NCBI GenBank assembly: GCA_032358255.1
Contig: JAULBX010014314.1
Span: forward strand, 1-64,000
Length of the DNA: 64,000 nucleotides
Reading direction: 5' to 3'
Source of the DNA: Heterotrichella gracilis
Taxonomy: Eukaryota > Sar > Xanthophyceae > Tribonematales > Xanthonemataceae
Below are positions 32,885 to 44,900 of the stretch, piece by piece; the stretch's first letter is position 1; every line of letters starts with the position of its first letter. Both the position numbers and the translations under genes were made by a program. Under the pieces are notes generated by a model. That model did no database searches and had not been told where the DNA came from. It worked only from the letters and a program-made list of their open reading frames with translations.

Positions 32885-33944
32885 TGTAGCAGCGGAAATG
32901 GGTATGGCAGCCCTTGACCTGTCTGTGAATTTAGTGTTTTTTCAAGACTCTGCGTGAGCTTACTCCATCAGCTGTCACAGTGGGGTTGCAGCTGGCCAGG
33001 ATGCACGGAGGACAAATTAGCAGACTCAAACTGAGTGTCATATTGTGTGCATATAGGCAATGTCTATTGTATCACAGTAAACAATGAGCAAGTCAGAACG
33101 CAGGGAGAAAGGGATGCAATGCGGGATTCAGTCGGAGGTGCAGATGCATTGGCATTTTGTACAGTGCATTTTGCGGCAACCATAAGGGGTGTGGGCCAGG
33201 CATGTGCTGTTATAGGAACAAAAAGTTGGGCTCAGCCAGAGGCTCAGAGGCTCTTCATGAAGACTGGCTATTCAAATTGATCGGGCCCACACAGACAGAC
33301 ACTAATTGGGGTTAACAACATAGTATACTTGGGGGCTGTGCCCTTGTTACCTACGCCATAGTGGTTGCTGCCCGGCCTACCAGATTTGGTGTTTTTCAAC
33401 ATCCTTGGCTCGTGGTGTGCTGGCAGTTCGTGCTGTTCTGGCAGTGCCGTGTGTGGGGCCACCTTGTTTCTTTCATATTGCCCTTGGCGCTTGGCGACTA
33501 TTGGTGGATGCATCCCTCTGGGGCCATGCATGTAACTGTAACTGTAACTGTAACCCTTGGCGCTGATGCTACCTTGGCGTTTGCATCCCTGCCAGCCCAT
33601 AGCTCAAGCGGAACAGAGCTGCATGCCAGTGGGATGGCATTCCCCCTGATGCTGTGTCATTGGTTGCAGCTGCTCAGGCAGCAGGCGCACTTACAGGTGC
33701 ACCATGTAAATGTGTTATCAGTGCTAACTGCTGACCACTCAAGGGTACCACTCGGTGCTGATATTGGAGTGCAGCCAGGGAGGTGCTGAGATCACCTCAA
33801 CCATCAGGGGAACTGAGCCTGCTTGAGCGCTTGCACGGTCCGGTAGTGTATCCACACAATAAAAACAAGTACATCTTTGGGCGTGTATAATTGACTGCTA
33901 ATCTGGCTTTATCGCCTTCTTTTTTTTGGTTCACGCGGAGTTGC
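32885..33944. other. No supported gene
   Basis: About 1 kb. One open frame at 33361-33789 (+) is uninterrupted but has no recognisable motif and includes a simple (GTAACT)n stretch at about 33530-33555. It could be an exon of an unknown gene or chance. Confidence 0.35.
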
Positions 33945-34870
33945 AGCGTTGTAGAGTAAGTTTGGCAGTTTGCAGGCAAATTAACAGGCAACGCTGCAGC
34001 AGCCCAACCTCAGCAAGGTACAGTAAAATGGCGAGATTTCCGGGAAACGTACTGTGCAAGAGGGGGATGACGCGCGGCCATGCGTACACCAACTGCACGA
34101 TTGTGGAGGGTGTGTGTACAGCGGTTCTAACAATACTAAAACGTCGAGCATACACTAGTGCTGCTGCGCAACTACACCCATACCAGGGAAAGGGCTTCCA
34201 GGACACCGATGCATATGCGCACGCAGGTTGACACATATGCATGCATACACACGACCCCAAGTAGCTGCGGCGGCCGTGGTACAGTAAGTTGGCGTTAATA
34301 ACAGGAAACTTGCTGGGAAGAGGGGGGATGACGCGCGGCCATGCGTACACCAATTGCACGATTGCGTTGTGGAGGGTGTGTGTACAGAGATTCTAACAAC
34401 ACTAAAACGTCGAGCATACACCAGTGCTGCTGCGCGAGTACACTGGGACCAGTAAAAGGGCTTCCAGGGCACCGATGCATATGAGCATGCAGTTGTACAC
34501 ATATGCATGCATACGGGACGACCCAGCTTCACGCGTAGCAGCGTTGCAGCGTGGTACAGTGAATTGGGCGGTTTGCAGGCAAACTTACCGGCAACGCTGC
34601 AGCAGCCCAATCTCCAGCGTGGTACAGTAGATTGGCGAAAATTACGGCAAACTTACTGGGGAAGAGGGGGGATGACACCCAGCCATGCATACACCAATTG
34701 CAAGACTGCGTTGAGGAGGGTGTGTGTACAGCGGTTCTGACGCGACTGAAACGTCGTGCATACACCAGTGCTGCTGCGCAATAGCACTGATAGGAGTGAA
34801 AGGGCTTCTACAGCACCGATGCATATGAGCATGCGGTTTCACACATATGCATGCATACAAGACGACCCAG
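33945..34870. repeat. Three-copy tandem repeat, about 250-340 bp per unit
   Basis: A block containing GGGGATGACGCGCGGCCATGCGTACACCAA, then GGAGGGTGTGTGTACAG, AAAACGTCGAGCATACACYAGTGCTGCTGCG and ACACATATGCATGCATAC occurs at about 34064-34256, 34321-34527 and 34665-34870. A second block (TTTGCAGGCAAA...GGCAACGCTGCAGCAGCCCAA) occurs at about 33968 and 34570. Copies diverge by scattered changes. No coding frame is conserved across copies, and no terminal inverted repeats are seen. Confidence 0.9.
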
Positions 34871-35950
34871 ACCCAGACTTCAATACTTTACTCCCCTTGC
34901 TAAGGTTTTTCGAGGATGACCACTTCTATTACAATGGGCTCCGAATAAAAGAGGTTGGCACAACACGAGCAAAAGCTTGTCTACCGGTGCCCTCTGGACT
35001 GTTTGTTGGGGAACGTGAAGCGTCTTGCACGGGGTCCGATTGTTGACAACTTGTGTCGCAAGCCCTGGTCTTGATCACGAACCCCTCGTTGCTGCCTGAT
35101 CACAACCGCACGCCTTTTGCTGTGTTCAATAGTACGAGGGCTTGGTCCGGTTTGTTGTGACAGCCAACTGGGCATAGTTGCTTGTGCGCATGCATGCATG
35201 TGGACCAGCACCCATTGACCGCACAGCCCCATCGGCACTGCAAACCCTGAAAAAACATCCATACGGCATATCATTCTGGAATTCCAATATTGGGCGGTGC
35301 GGTTAGCGCCCTTCCGACGAGCTAGGGGGAGGCAAGCAGCGCCATGCAGTAAACAGGTGAGGCCGCAAACAGGCTGCGCCGCAGCAAAGGCAATAGTATT
35401 GCGTATTACGCTGCAGACCGTCAAAAGCTGCCACGCAAACGCCACGAGGCAATGGGAGGAGGAATATGCAATACCAATCCCTTGGGGTTGCGCCACTGGC
35501 AGGCAAAATTTGACTGATTACAAGGTGTCGTAATAAGTCTCAAGTGTTCAACAGCATCTACTGCCCTACAAGATGGTGCAAGGTACACGAGCTCTCTCCA
35601 CCTGTCTGCACACCAGACTGCGCTGCAGCAAAGGCAATGCGCTGCAGACCGAGCACTTGGCCCTCAATAACTGCAAACCTTAATCACTGGATGTTGTATC
35701 ACAGCGCAATGAGCTATTCAGCATGCAAATGCCACCCCCCTCCCCACCCTTACCCACATCCCTAGCATTGCATTCTGTACCTCCCTCCAGTGTCATTGAG
35801 CGCAATATCGCACCCCTCCCCCACCCCACCCTTTCAATAGCACCATGCGCTCCCCTCAACCGCCGCCTCCTCTCCACCCCACGTCAATGCGCCCCCCCCT
35901 TCCCCCCCTCTGTAAATGCGCGCCACGCGTCCCCCCTCCCCCACCCCACG
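34871..35950. other. Intergenic, C-rich low-complexity end
   Basis: No gene is supported. From about 35740 the plus strand becomes strongly C-rich with loose repeats of CACCCCACGTCAWTGCG-like units (about 35875-35960), running into the 3' end of RIC1 on the other strand. Confidence 0.5.
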
Positions 35951-38900
35951 TCATTGCGCGCCGTCTGGCCCCCCCTCCCCCACCTCCGCCTCCACCGCCC
36001 TCAGCACGTGCAACAGCTCGTGGCATGCCTCGTCACCCGCAGCCGCTCCCCGCAGGGCGGCCCACAGCTTGGGGCGCTTGGACATGACGTCTGCGGGGGA
36101 GGCAGGGGAAGTGGGGTTGAGAACATGCGTCACGTCTCTGACTGATGGTGGGGTGGTGGGGTGTGAGAATAAATGTGTAATGAAGGAATGTATTTCCCGT
36201 AACAACCCTTTGCAATTTGATATCGTCTGCATTCCAGCAGTTGAGCCAAGGTAGCAGCCACTGAAGGCAACCGGACAGAATTCACCATAATTAACCAAAA
36301 AAACTGGTTGCAAGAATACTTGGAAGGCCTTCAAGCAAATCCAACACACACAAAGTGCCCGCCTAGCCCATTCAAACCCTCCCACACCCACACACATACC
36401 CTTGAGCAGGCTGCTGCTGTTGAGCAGGAATGCCAGCGGTATGACCCAGCGCCAGATGTGGTTGGCCAGGCAGGCATCATACAGCATCTGCACATCGCTG
36501 ATGCACTCCGCGTCGACCTGGAGAGGGAACTCGCCGGCCGCTAGGAGGTAGCCTGCAGACAAAATGAAGTTTTGTTACAAATGTATCAAACCCTAAACCC
36601 TGTGTAGCGCACTCCGCATCAACCTGGAGAGGGAACTCGCCGGCTGCTAGGAGGTAGCCTGCAGAATTACATGGGTTTCAGGTCGCTGATTTGTAAATGT
36701 AGTACATTGTTTCACGCACAGGGAGCAGGGTTTCAAGGGGGCGTGTGCGAGCACGCCGCCTTTTTGATCCCACAAAATAGAATGCACATCAAGCAGGGAC
36801 ACCACATGGCGCAGTGGCATATGTGTGTGTTGGGGGGGGTGGGGAATAGGGGGCGCATCAGCATGGGTAGTGGCCACACCAGACCCTGCGCCACCCAAAC
36901 CCTCAACCCCCCTGCGTGTACTGACAGCACATTGTCCGCTGTGGGCATGCTGTGCGAGGTGCTCTGCTGCTTGCCATTCCTGTACCCTAGTCCTAAACCC
37001 TAAACCCTATATCGTAAGCCCCCCTGCGCGCACCTGACAGCACGTTGTCAGCGGTTGGCATGCTGTGCGAGGTGCTCTGTTGCTTGCCAGAGTGCAGCAT
37101 GGCGGCAAAGGTGCCACCCATGGCCGCCAGGGCATCAGCCAGGTTGAGGAGCTGGCGCAACTGGCCCTGTTCCAAAAGGCGCCACGCGTGCAGGGAGATC
37201 ACCTGCGGGGGGTAAAATAATAAATACATGTACTCATGCACATTGATTTGCACAATCTACTTCAATTTAACTCTACACCGCACAATCTTCTGCACCAAGC
37301 GGAGGAAAGGGCGTGGCATGTAACAGGTATGTCAACCCTAAACCCTATGCCAGTGGGGCATGGGGTGCAGTGGGTTTGTGACAACATCCTGGACAGCAGG
37401 ACAAGCACTGCAGCGCTCCAATGCTGCATCCTAAACCCTTAAACCTAAGGGTAACAGCCTAGGACTAACAGCCTGGCGTGAGCAATCTGATATTCCCCAC
37501 ATCCTCACTGGTGCGCCTGCACACGACCCCAAACCCTAGATCCCAAACTTTTTCCAGCAGTCCCCATCCCCACCACCATCCTCACCTCGAACGCCTCAAT
37601 CCCCGGCGTGAGCAGCCTGTCATCTGCTTCATCCCCACTCGTGCGCCTGCGCTCAACCACGGAGTAGCTGGTGCGAGGCCCGCCGAATATGGCGCCAAGC
37701 CACGAACCCTGCAGCACCAGGCGTCGGGGAAAGTGTCAGATGGAGGCGGTAGAGGGGGTGCGGGTGCGATTTGCTGCTGGTGATGTAGAAGTGTGGGGTG
37801 CAGGGTAGAGTGGTGTGGTGTGGTGTGGCCGGCAGGGGAGGCACCACCAATGCCACCCTGGCTTTCTGACAGAAAATGCAAGGGAGTTTACACCAAAACC
37901 ATCTAAAAGTTCCTCCCCCCAAGGCATACGCCCCGGGACGCCACGTCACAAATCGCACTCACAAGCCGAGCACGACCAAACAAGCATGTGCCAACCAGTG
38001 CCCGTGTGGCGTCACCCTAAAACCCTAAACCCTAAGAAGCCACTTACGCTTGGCTGCTTCCCTGCCGCTGCCGCAGTGGGTGTGTCTGCCTTGGCAAGGT
38101 GCGGGGCCACCTCCCGGATGACAGCCTGGGTGCGGCCTGGGGGTATGAGGAAGCGCAGCAGCTCGGCAACTAGCTCAAACTGGTGCACAGACAGCGCCGC
38201 CTGCAGGGTGGTGGTGATTAGGGTTCAGGGACAGGAGTGGAGGGTTTAGGGCAGCAGCTCGGCAACCAGCTCCAACTGGTGCACAGACAGCGCCGCCTGC
38301 GGGAGTGGTCCAGAGTTTGGGGTTTGGGGCCAAGGATTTAGGGTCACAATTTGGTGCACTGACAGCGCGGCCTGCAGAGGTGGTAGGGTCAGGGTTCAGG
38401 ATTTTGGACCACAACATCAAAGTACGTCGCGACAGCCCAGCCTGTTAATTCATTTGCCAGGCCCCTCCTGGTCCACCGTCATCCATAGCTACAGCTCCAA
38501 CCCGCGACCTCCCAACACCCCCCCGCACACGCGCACCCCTCCCCCTTCCCCCCCCCCACACCTTAATCAGCAGCATCGCCAGCGCATTTGCCAGGCCCGA
38601 CCCTTCGATCTGGTCCACCACCAGCAGGCAGCAGCCATTGCCTGCCCCCCCCAGGACCCACCCGCACGTGCCCACCCTACTGCCATCCCACCCTACCTCC
38701 ACTTGCACCACCACCCAAACCCGCACCTTGATGAGCCTCATGGCCAGCGCATTGGCCAGGCCCGACCCCTCAATCTGGTCCACCACCAGCAAGCAGCAGG
38801 CGGCGCCATGCAGCGCCCCCTCATCCAGCAGGCCCTGCATGAGCCCCGACGGGCTGCCCACCGCGGCAAACAGCGCGGGCCACAGGCTGGCGTCGGTTTT

Positions 38901-41900
38901 GCGCGCGACGCTGATGAGGATGTCGGGGAACTGCGGGGAGTAGAAGTTTAATGTCATTTTAAACTTAATGTAAAGATAAACACCAATTTGACATAATTTT
39001 ACAACGGGGGATGTATTGGTAACAGTAAAATTAAAAATGACACCCATTGACATGCAGTGTGCCAGAAACTCAAGGGAGGCATTGCAAACGCTCCATTCAG
39101 GGTTTTTGCAAGAATAAGCTTGAAAGCGCGGATGAGGATTTTACAATGTAGCTCCTTACCTGCGGGAAGTGCTTGATGAGCTGCCGCGGCGGTGATCACC
39201 CCGGCAAGTAGGGTTTGATTAGGGTTTCAGCAGAGATTTAGGGCACCCTCCTACCTGTGGGAAGTGCTTGATGAGCTGCGTGGCGGTGACCACCAGGCGC
39301 GAGGGCTGGATGGCGGCCTTGCCGCGCGCGCTGCCCCGCTGGTATGCGCTGCCTGCCAGGTGTAATCCCGGGGACTGGGGGCTACTGTGGTGGGGGAAGG
39401 GGAGGGTTAAAATATGGGGATCAGGCTGTGGCTAGCTAGCTACATGCATCCCAAGGGCGATCGTGTGGTGTTGTATACAAAACGGCCATTTAATGATAGA
39501 ATAAAAATCATCTGGTGGACCCAGTGCATTCCTGGAGGCCAGCGCCAGCCCCGCATCCAGCCGTACCCTAGAATGTATCCTGGGAACCCCACCTTTCCCC
39601 CTTGGGCTCCGGCGACGCCTGGAACACGTCGTTCTCCAGCGCAGTGAACAGCAGCCACTCCAGCGAGCGGTTGAAGTGGGGCCCCAGCGAGTGCCTGGAG
39701 GCCAGCGTGAGCGCCTCGTCCAGCTTCCCCTTTTGCAGCAGGCGGCGCAGCAGGCAGGGGAGTACAGGCTGCGACTCAGGCAGGGGGTGGAAGCAGGGGA
39801 AGGCCTCGGGGGCCCCCGGTGCCCTGCTGGCGTTGCTGTGGCGCACCACGCGCTGGGTCACGCCTGCGGTGGTGGGTGGTGGGTGGGGGATGGTGGGTGG
39901 TGGGTGGCGGGGGAGGGGTTGCGGCGGTGTGCTGGTGGCCAGGGACGTGATGTGATTGTAGCAGTGGGGTTTGGGAGTTAGGGTTTGCGGTGTAGGGTTG
40001 CAAGTGCGCTCGCCCAATGGTGTGGTTGCGGCAGTGGGTCAGGACTGCAGACGTTGCCCCTCCCCATCCCCGCTTTGCTCACGTATCGGAGTGTTGTGGT
40101 TTCAGGCTGTAGGGTCTCAACTATGATCGCCACCTCCTACAGTAAAATGCGAAGTGGTACACCTTGGGTTTTTGGGGTACAGGGTTTATGATCTAGGGTT
40201 TTAGAGTGTAGGGCCTCACCTATGATTGCCACCTCCTCCAGCAAGATGCCCACCGGGTACACCTCGAGGTCAAGGGCTTTAGGGTTTTATGGTATACGGT
40301 TTTGGGGTTTAGGGCCTCACCTATGATTGCCACCTCCTCCAGTGAGATGCCCACCGGGTACACCTCGGGGTCAAAATCTAGCTCGGGGTCCGTCTGGCGC
40401 TTGGACTTTTCCCGGAACACAGGCGAGGTGGGGTCAGCCAGCGCCGACTGGAACCACATCTGCATGCCCGAGGCGCCGTAGGTCCACATGGGCATCTCAA
40501 CAAATGCGGCTGCGGGGGTGGGGTGGGGTGGTGGGTACATGGGGGTGAGCGGGGATGGTGGGTGCTGGTGCCAAGTCACGACCATCTGCCAAGTCATCCG
40601 TTCCCGCAGCTGGAAACGTTCCTCATTAACGGGTGATTATCCCGTTCCAGGTGGTTTGCATTTACAATACTGCTACGTTTTCCCCTATTAACTACCCTTC
40701 TCTGTGACTCACCGTTGATCTGCCCATCTGCTCGACTGCATACAGAGGCAGCATCCTCATCAGGGTCTCGTCGGAAGCCATCCAGGGACTGCCGGGATCC
40801 CCCGCCCCCGCCATTGGAGTGCGCCGGGCCCCCGCCCGGGGTGGTGCTGCCCTGCGCCATGAAGGGGGCCTCCGGCATGGGTGCCTGGGCCACGCACACA
40901 TGCAGCGTTTAGGGTTTGCAGGGTTTTCAGACAAGGGTCATCGGGGGTATTGAGGTTTTTGCTGCGCTGCCCGGGCGCCATGAAGGGCTTTGGGTTCAGG
41001 GTTTGGAGGGTGCTGCACTGCGCTATGAGGGGGGCGTTCCGGCGTTGGTAACTCCAGCGTGGATGCCCCGGGCACAGCAGTGTCCAGGGTTTGAATGTTT
41101 TGCAGTCAGATTTCAGGGATTTGCTCCGCAACCAGTGCGCAAACCCAGCCCAGCATCGGCGCATGGCAGCCTGCACCCCACACATGCACAGCTCCTCAAA
41201 CCCTACAGCACATGTCCCACACCCTACCGCCCATGCCCCGCCCACACACGCCTTCCCTCCAACCCCCCTGCCCAAAACCCTACACTCTCAACCCCACAGC
41301 CTACCCTAACCATGCTGCACACACCTCAAACTGGCCCGAGGCTGCCGACGGCAGCGATGCCGCGCGCTCATACCCCTGATTCGCATCCGGGCAGCTACTG
41401 CTCGGCAGCCAGAAGAACTCCACATTCTCCGCCAGCGGCATCTCCGACCCTTGATCCAAATCCAGCACGCTCAGCCCCCCGCCCTCCCGCAGAACCACAC
41501 AGTGGCTGGGCTCCGCGCCGCCCCGGGGATCCGCGCCGGGGATGCGCGAGAACGCGCGGGGCTCGATGAGCGCAATGTCGCGCAGCGGGTGCCCCACCGA
41601 CATCATGGACAGCTCGCGGACGGCGGTGACGATGGCGCGGGCAGCGGAGTTTGGCGCCACCCGGCCGCGCACGTCCACGCGCAGCAGGACCACGTCCAGG
41701 GGCGCGCAGGCGATGGCCACGTACCGGCCGATACAGTCCATGGCCAGGGGCACCTGTGGGGGTGGGGGTGGTGTGTGTGTGGACTGAATGGTGTGTTGGT
41801 GGATGCAGCATCCGTGGCCAGGGGTGTGTGTGGGTGGTGGGGGGAGAATGGTGTGTTTGTGGATGCAGTCCATGGCCAGAGGGGGCCTGTGGGGTGTGAA

Positions 41901-44900
41901 TGTGGGTGGTGGGGTGGGGGTGGGGTGGGGGAGAATGGTGACTTTGTCGATGCAGCGTGCATGGCACCTGTGGTGGGTTGGGGTGGAATGGATTGGGGTG
42001 GATTGATGATTTTATGATGACCATGACTCAATCCCTGCCACCAGAAGTCCAAGTCAAAACCGCCAAAAAACACAGATCCCCTCAGCTAAAAATAACTCTC
42101 TATTTTTTTTGGGGATACGGTCCGCACTCCACCGCAGCTGCAGATCAAGAGCAATGCACACCATGTTGAAACTGCCATACACCAACACTTCCACCAGCTA
42201 AATATCAAGCCCCCGCCGCTACCAAAGCGGCACCAACAGCAATCCTTCCGCACCTGAAGCAGGCAAAATCCTAAACCCTACCGTACACCCTACACCAGCA
42301 ACCTGCCGCACCTGAGGCAGCGGGAATCGCGCCAGTATGGACGAGTTGTCTAGGTGGTATCGGGGGTACAGCAGCAGCTGGGCAGCTGCAGAGGCCTTCT
42401 CGCTCACCGCACTCACTTGCGCGCACGCAATCACAATGTTGGGCAGCCACATCAGGCCCTGCGCAGCATGCGGTTGGGTCATGCTTTCTCTTTTCAGGAT
42501 GAGATGCTTGTTGCCAAGCTGGGGGGAGCACGGGGCTGTTTGCGCGCATGTCATGGCGTGGTAGGGGAGCCTTACGAGGCCCTGCGTGTGCAGTCATGAA
42601 GCACGCGTGTCCAACTATGAAGATACATATATATTTTTTCAGTACATTACTTAAAAAGATTCAAATTATCATCTTTTGCAGGGGGAAGGGACGGAAACCA
42701 ACTTGTTTTTAGCTTTGTTCGTGAACCTGACTTGATTTTCTAAGCTGCTTTGCATTTAATGCAAATGACAGTCCACTGTACCCCCCACCCCCACCCCTGC
42801 CTACCCACCTTGACCTTTATCTCCTTCTCCTGGCTCACATCCCCAAACAGCCGCCACCTGCTGCTCCGGCAGCTGTACAGCGCAAGGCCCTGCCGCCCCG
42901 CCACTGCGATATCCAGTCCGTCGGGGCTGGCCGCGGCGTGCAGTAGTGGGTAGTTGGCGGCCATGTAGGATGTGGGAACCTGCGGGGATGTAGGGGTTAG
43001 GGTTAAGTTGGCGGTCATGTGTGAGGCGGGGTAGGGTAGGGTTTGGTAGGCCACCTGCGAGTCAGGGTGGATTAGGGTACGGGTGGCAGCTATGCAGGTG
43101 TGAGCACCTGAGGCGCACACAGGGTCCAAGAGGTTATAGAGAGGTGGAGACATCAACATTTATAATCATCTGCATACCACAAGGTCAAATTCTGACTACA
43201 TCGACCATAAAAAAGTTGCCTGCTTTGAGGTGGATCAGGTCCGATCCCAGCCTCAATTTGCTGTTGCCATGTTAGGATTTTAGGGTTCAGAGTTTAGGGT
43301 TTACAATACTTTGAGATGCCTGACCACCAGGTCCGACCCCATCCCTGACTCGTCCCATGTGGCGCTGTTGCTGTGTCTGGGGCTGGACAGGGGGTCGCTG
43401 AAGTCGGGGCTGCCAGAAATGAGCACAAGGCGGTCGGAGCCCTGCGGGGGTGGAGAGTGTGGTTAGAGTTGGTGTGATAATGTGCCAATTTGACGTGTGG
43501 GAGTGACAGTAAAATACCGCAGGTTGATGTGGTGTGGTGGTTTGTGGTGTGCCGGAGATGGGCACCTGGCGGTCCGAGCCCTGTGGGGGGTGGTGATGCA
43601 GGTGTGGATGGTTGTTGCTGTGTGGCGTGGCGTGGTGTGGCATAATCCATGCTGGAAATGTGACCGCTGCAGTGCTATATGCATGTGGACCAAATGATAT
43701 GGTCATCAGCACGCAGACGGCACAAGCAGCAAATCCCCTCCCTCCCACCCCCCTCCGATAGGCACAGCCACATCCCCTCACCCCCCTCACCATTACATGC
43801 ACATCCCCTCACCCACCACCACCACCACCACCACCGCACCCACATACCCCCCCACCACCACACCCACCATGAGCACGTGCAGCTCCTCCGGCTGGCACCC
43901 CTCCCCCTCCGCCTCCCCCCCCTGCGTGGCCTGCAGCAGGCGGTGGCTGGTGCGCAGGCTCTTGGCAAAGCACACCTCCATGATGCTAATGGCCTCCCCT
44001 GCCTCACCAACCATGAGCGAGTAGCCGTGGGGATCCCAGGCAAGCGCCGACGTGCCGTTCTGCGGGGAAAGGTGGGTGGGTCGGTGGTGCGGTGTGGGTG
44101 CACAGCGCTGTGGAGGGGTGGGAGATGTGCCTCAGCCCATGCATGGGTGCAATGTGCAGTGAAGGGAACGATTCGCCGGCTATGAATGCTGTTCCTTTTG
44201 CATGAATTGTTCCCAATGTGACTGCCACCACTTTGATTGCTGTCCCCAAGTCCAACAACTATCCTTATTGTGAGTGGGGTGTTCTCATTGTCCATTGCGA
44301 CTGTGAATGGTGATTCCAACATGAATGCTGTCCCCCACTGTGAATGCTCCCCCCAAAGTAGATTCCCTCCCCATGCATGAATTGCACAGCCTCACCTCTA
44401 GTGGCACCGCAGACGCAGCAGGAACCTCCTCAGGGCTGGCTGAGGGGGCCGCAGGCAGTCGCCCTGTGTTTGCGCGGTAGGTTTGCCTCAATGAGCACAT
44501 GAGGCGGCAGCCAGAGGCCGACCACACAGCCATGCCGCGCTTGGCCCAGCCCACCTGCAGTGGAAAGGTGCTTGAGTGCGCACGCAAACCGGTAAACCCT
44601 AAACCCTACATAGCAAGAGGCCGGCCACAACACCGCCATGCTGCCCGCGCTTGGCCCACCCCACCTGCAGTAATGAGCCTGCTGAGTGCGCACGCCTACC
44701 ACAGCAGTCAACCAACCCTAAATACTAACCCCAGGCAAACACACTGCCTTGCCACGCTGCTCAGTAACGGCATGCATCCCAACATGCACCTCACATTGGT
44801 TGCATATCGCACCCCACTGCGTGCGGCTGCGGTGGGCGCCAGATAGGTGCCACCGTAAACCCTAGACCCTACACTCACCGCCAGCACCGAGGCGTCTGGC

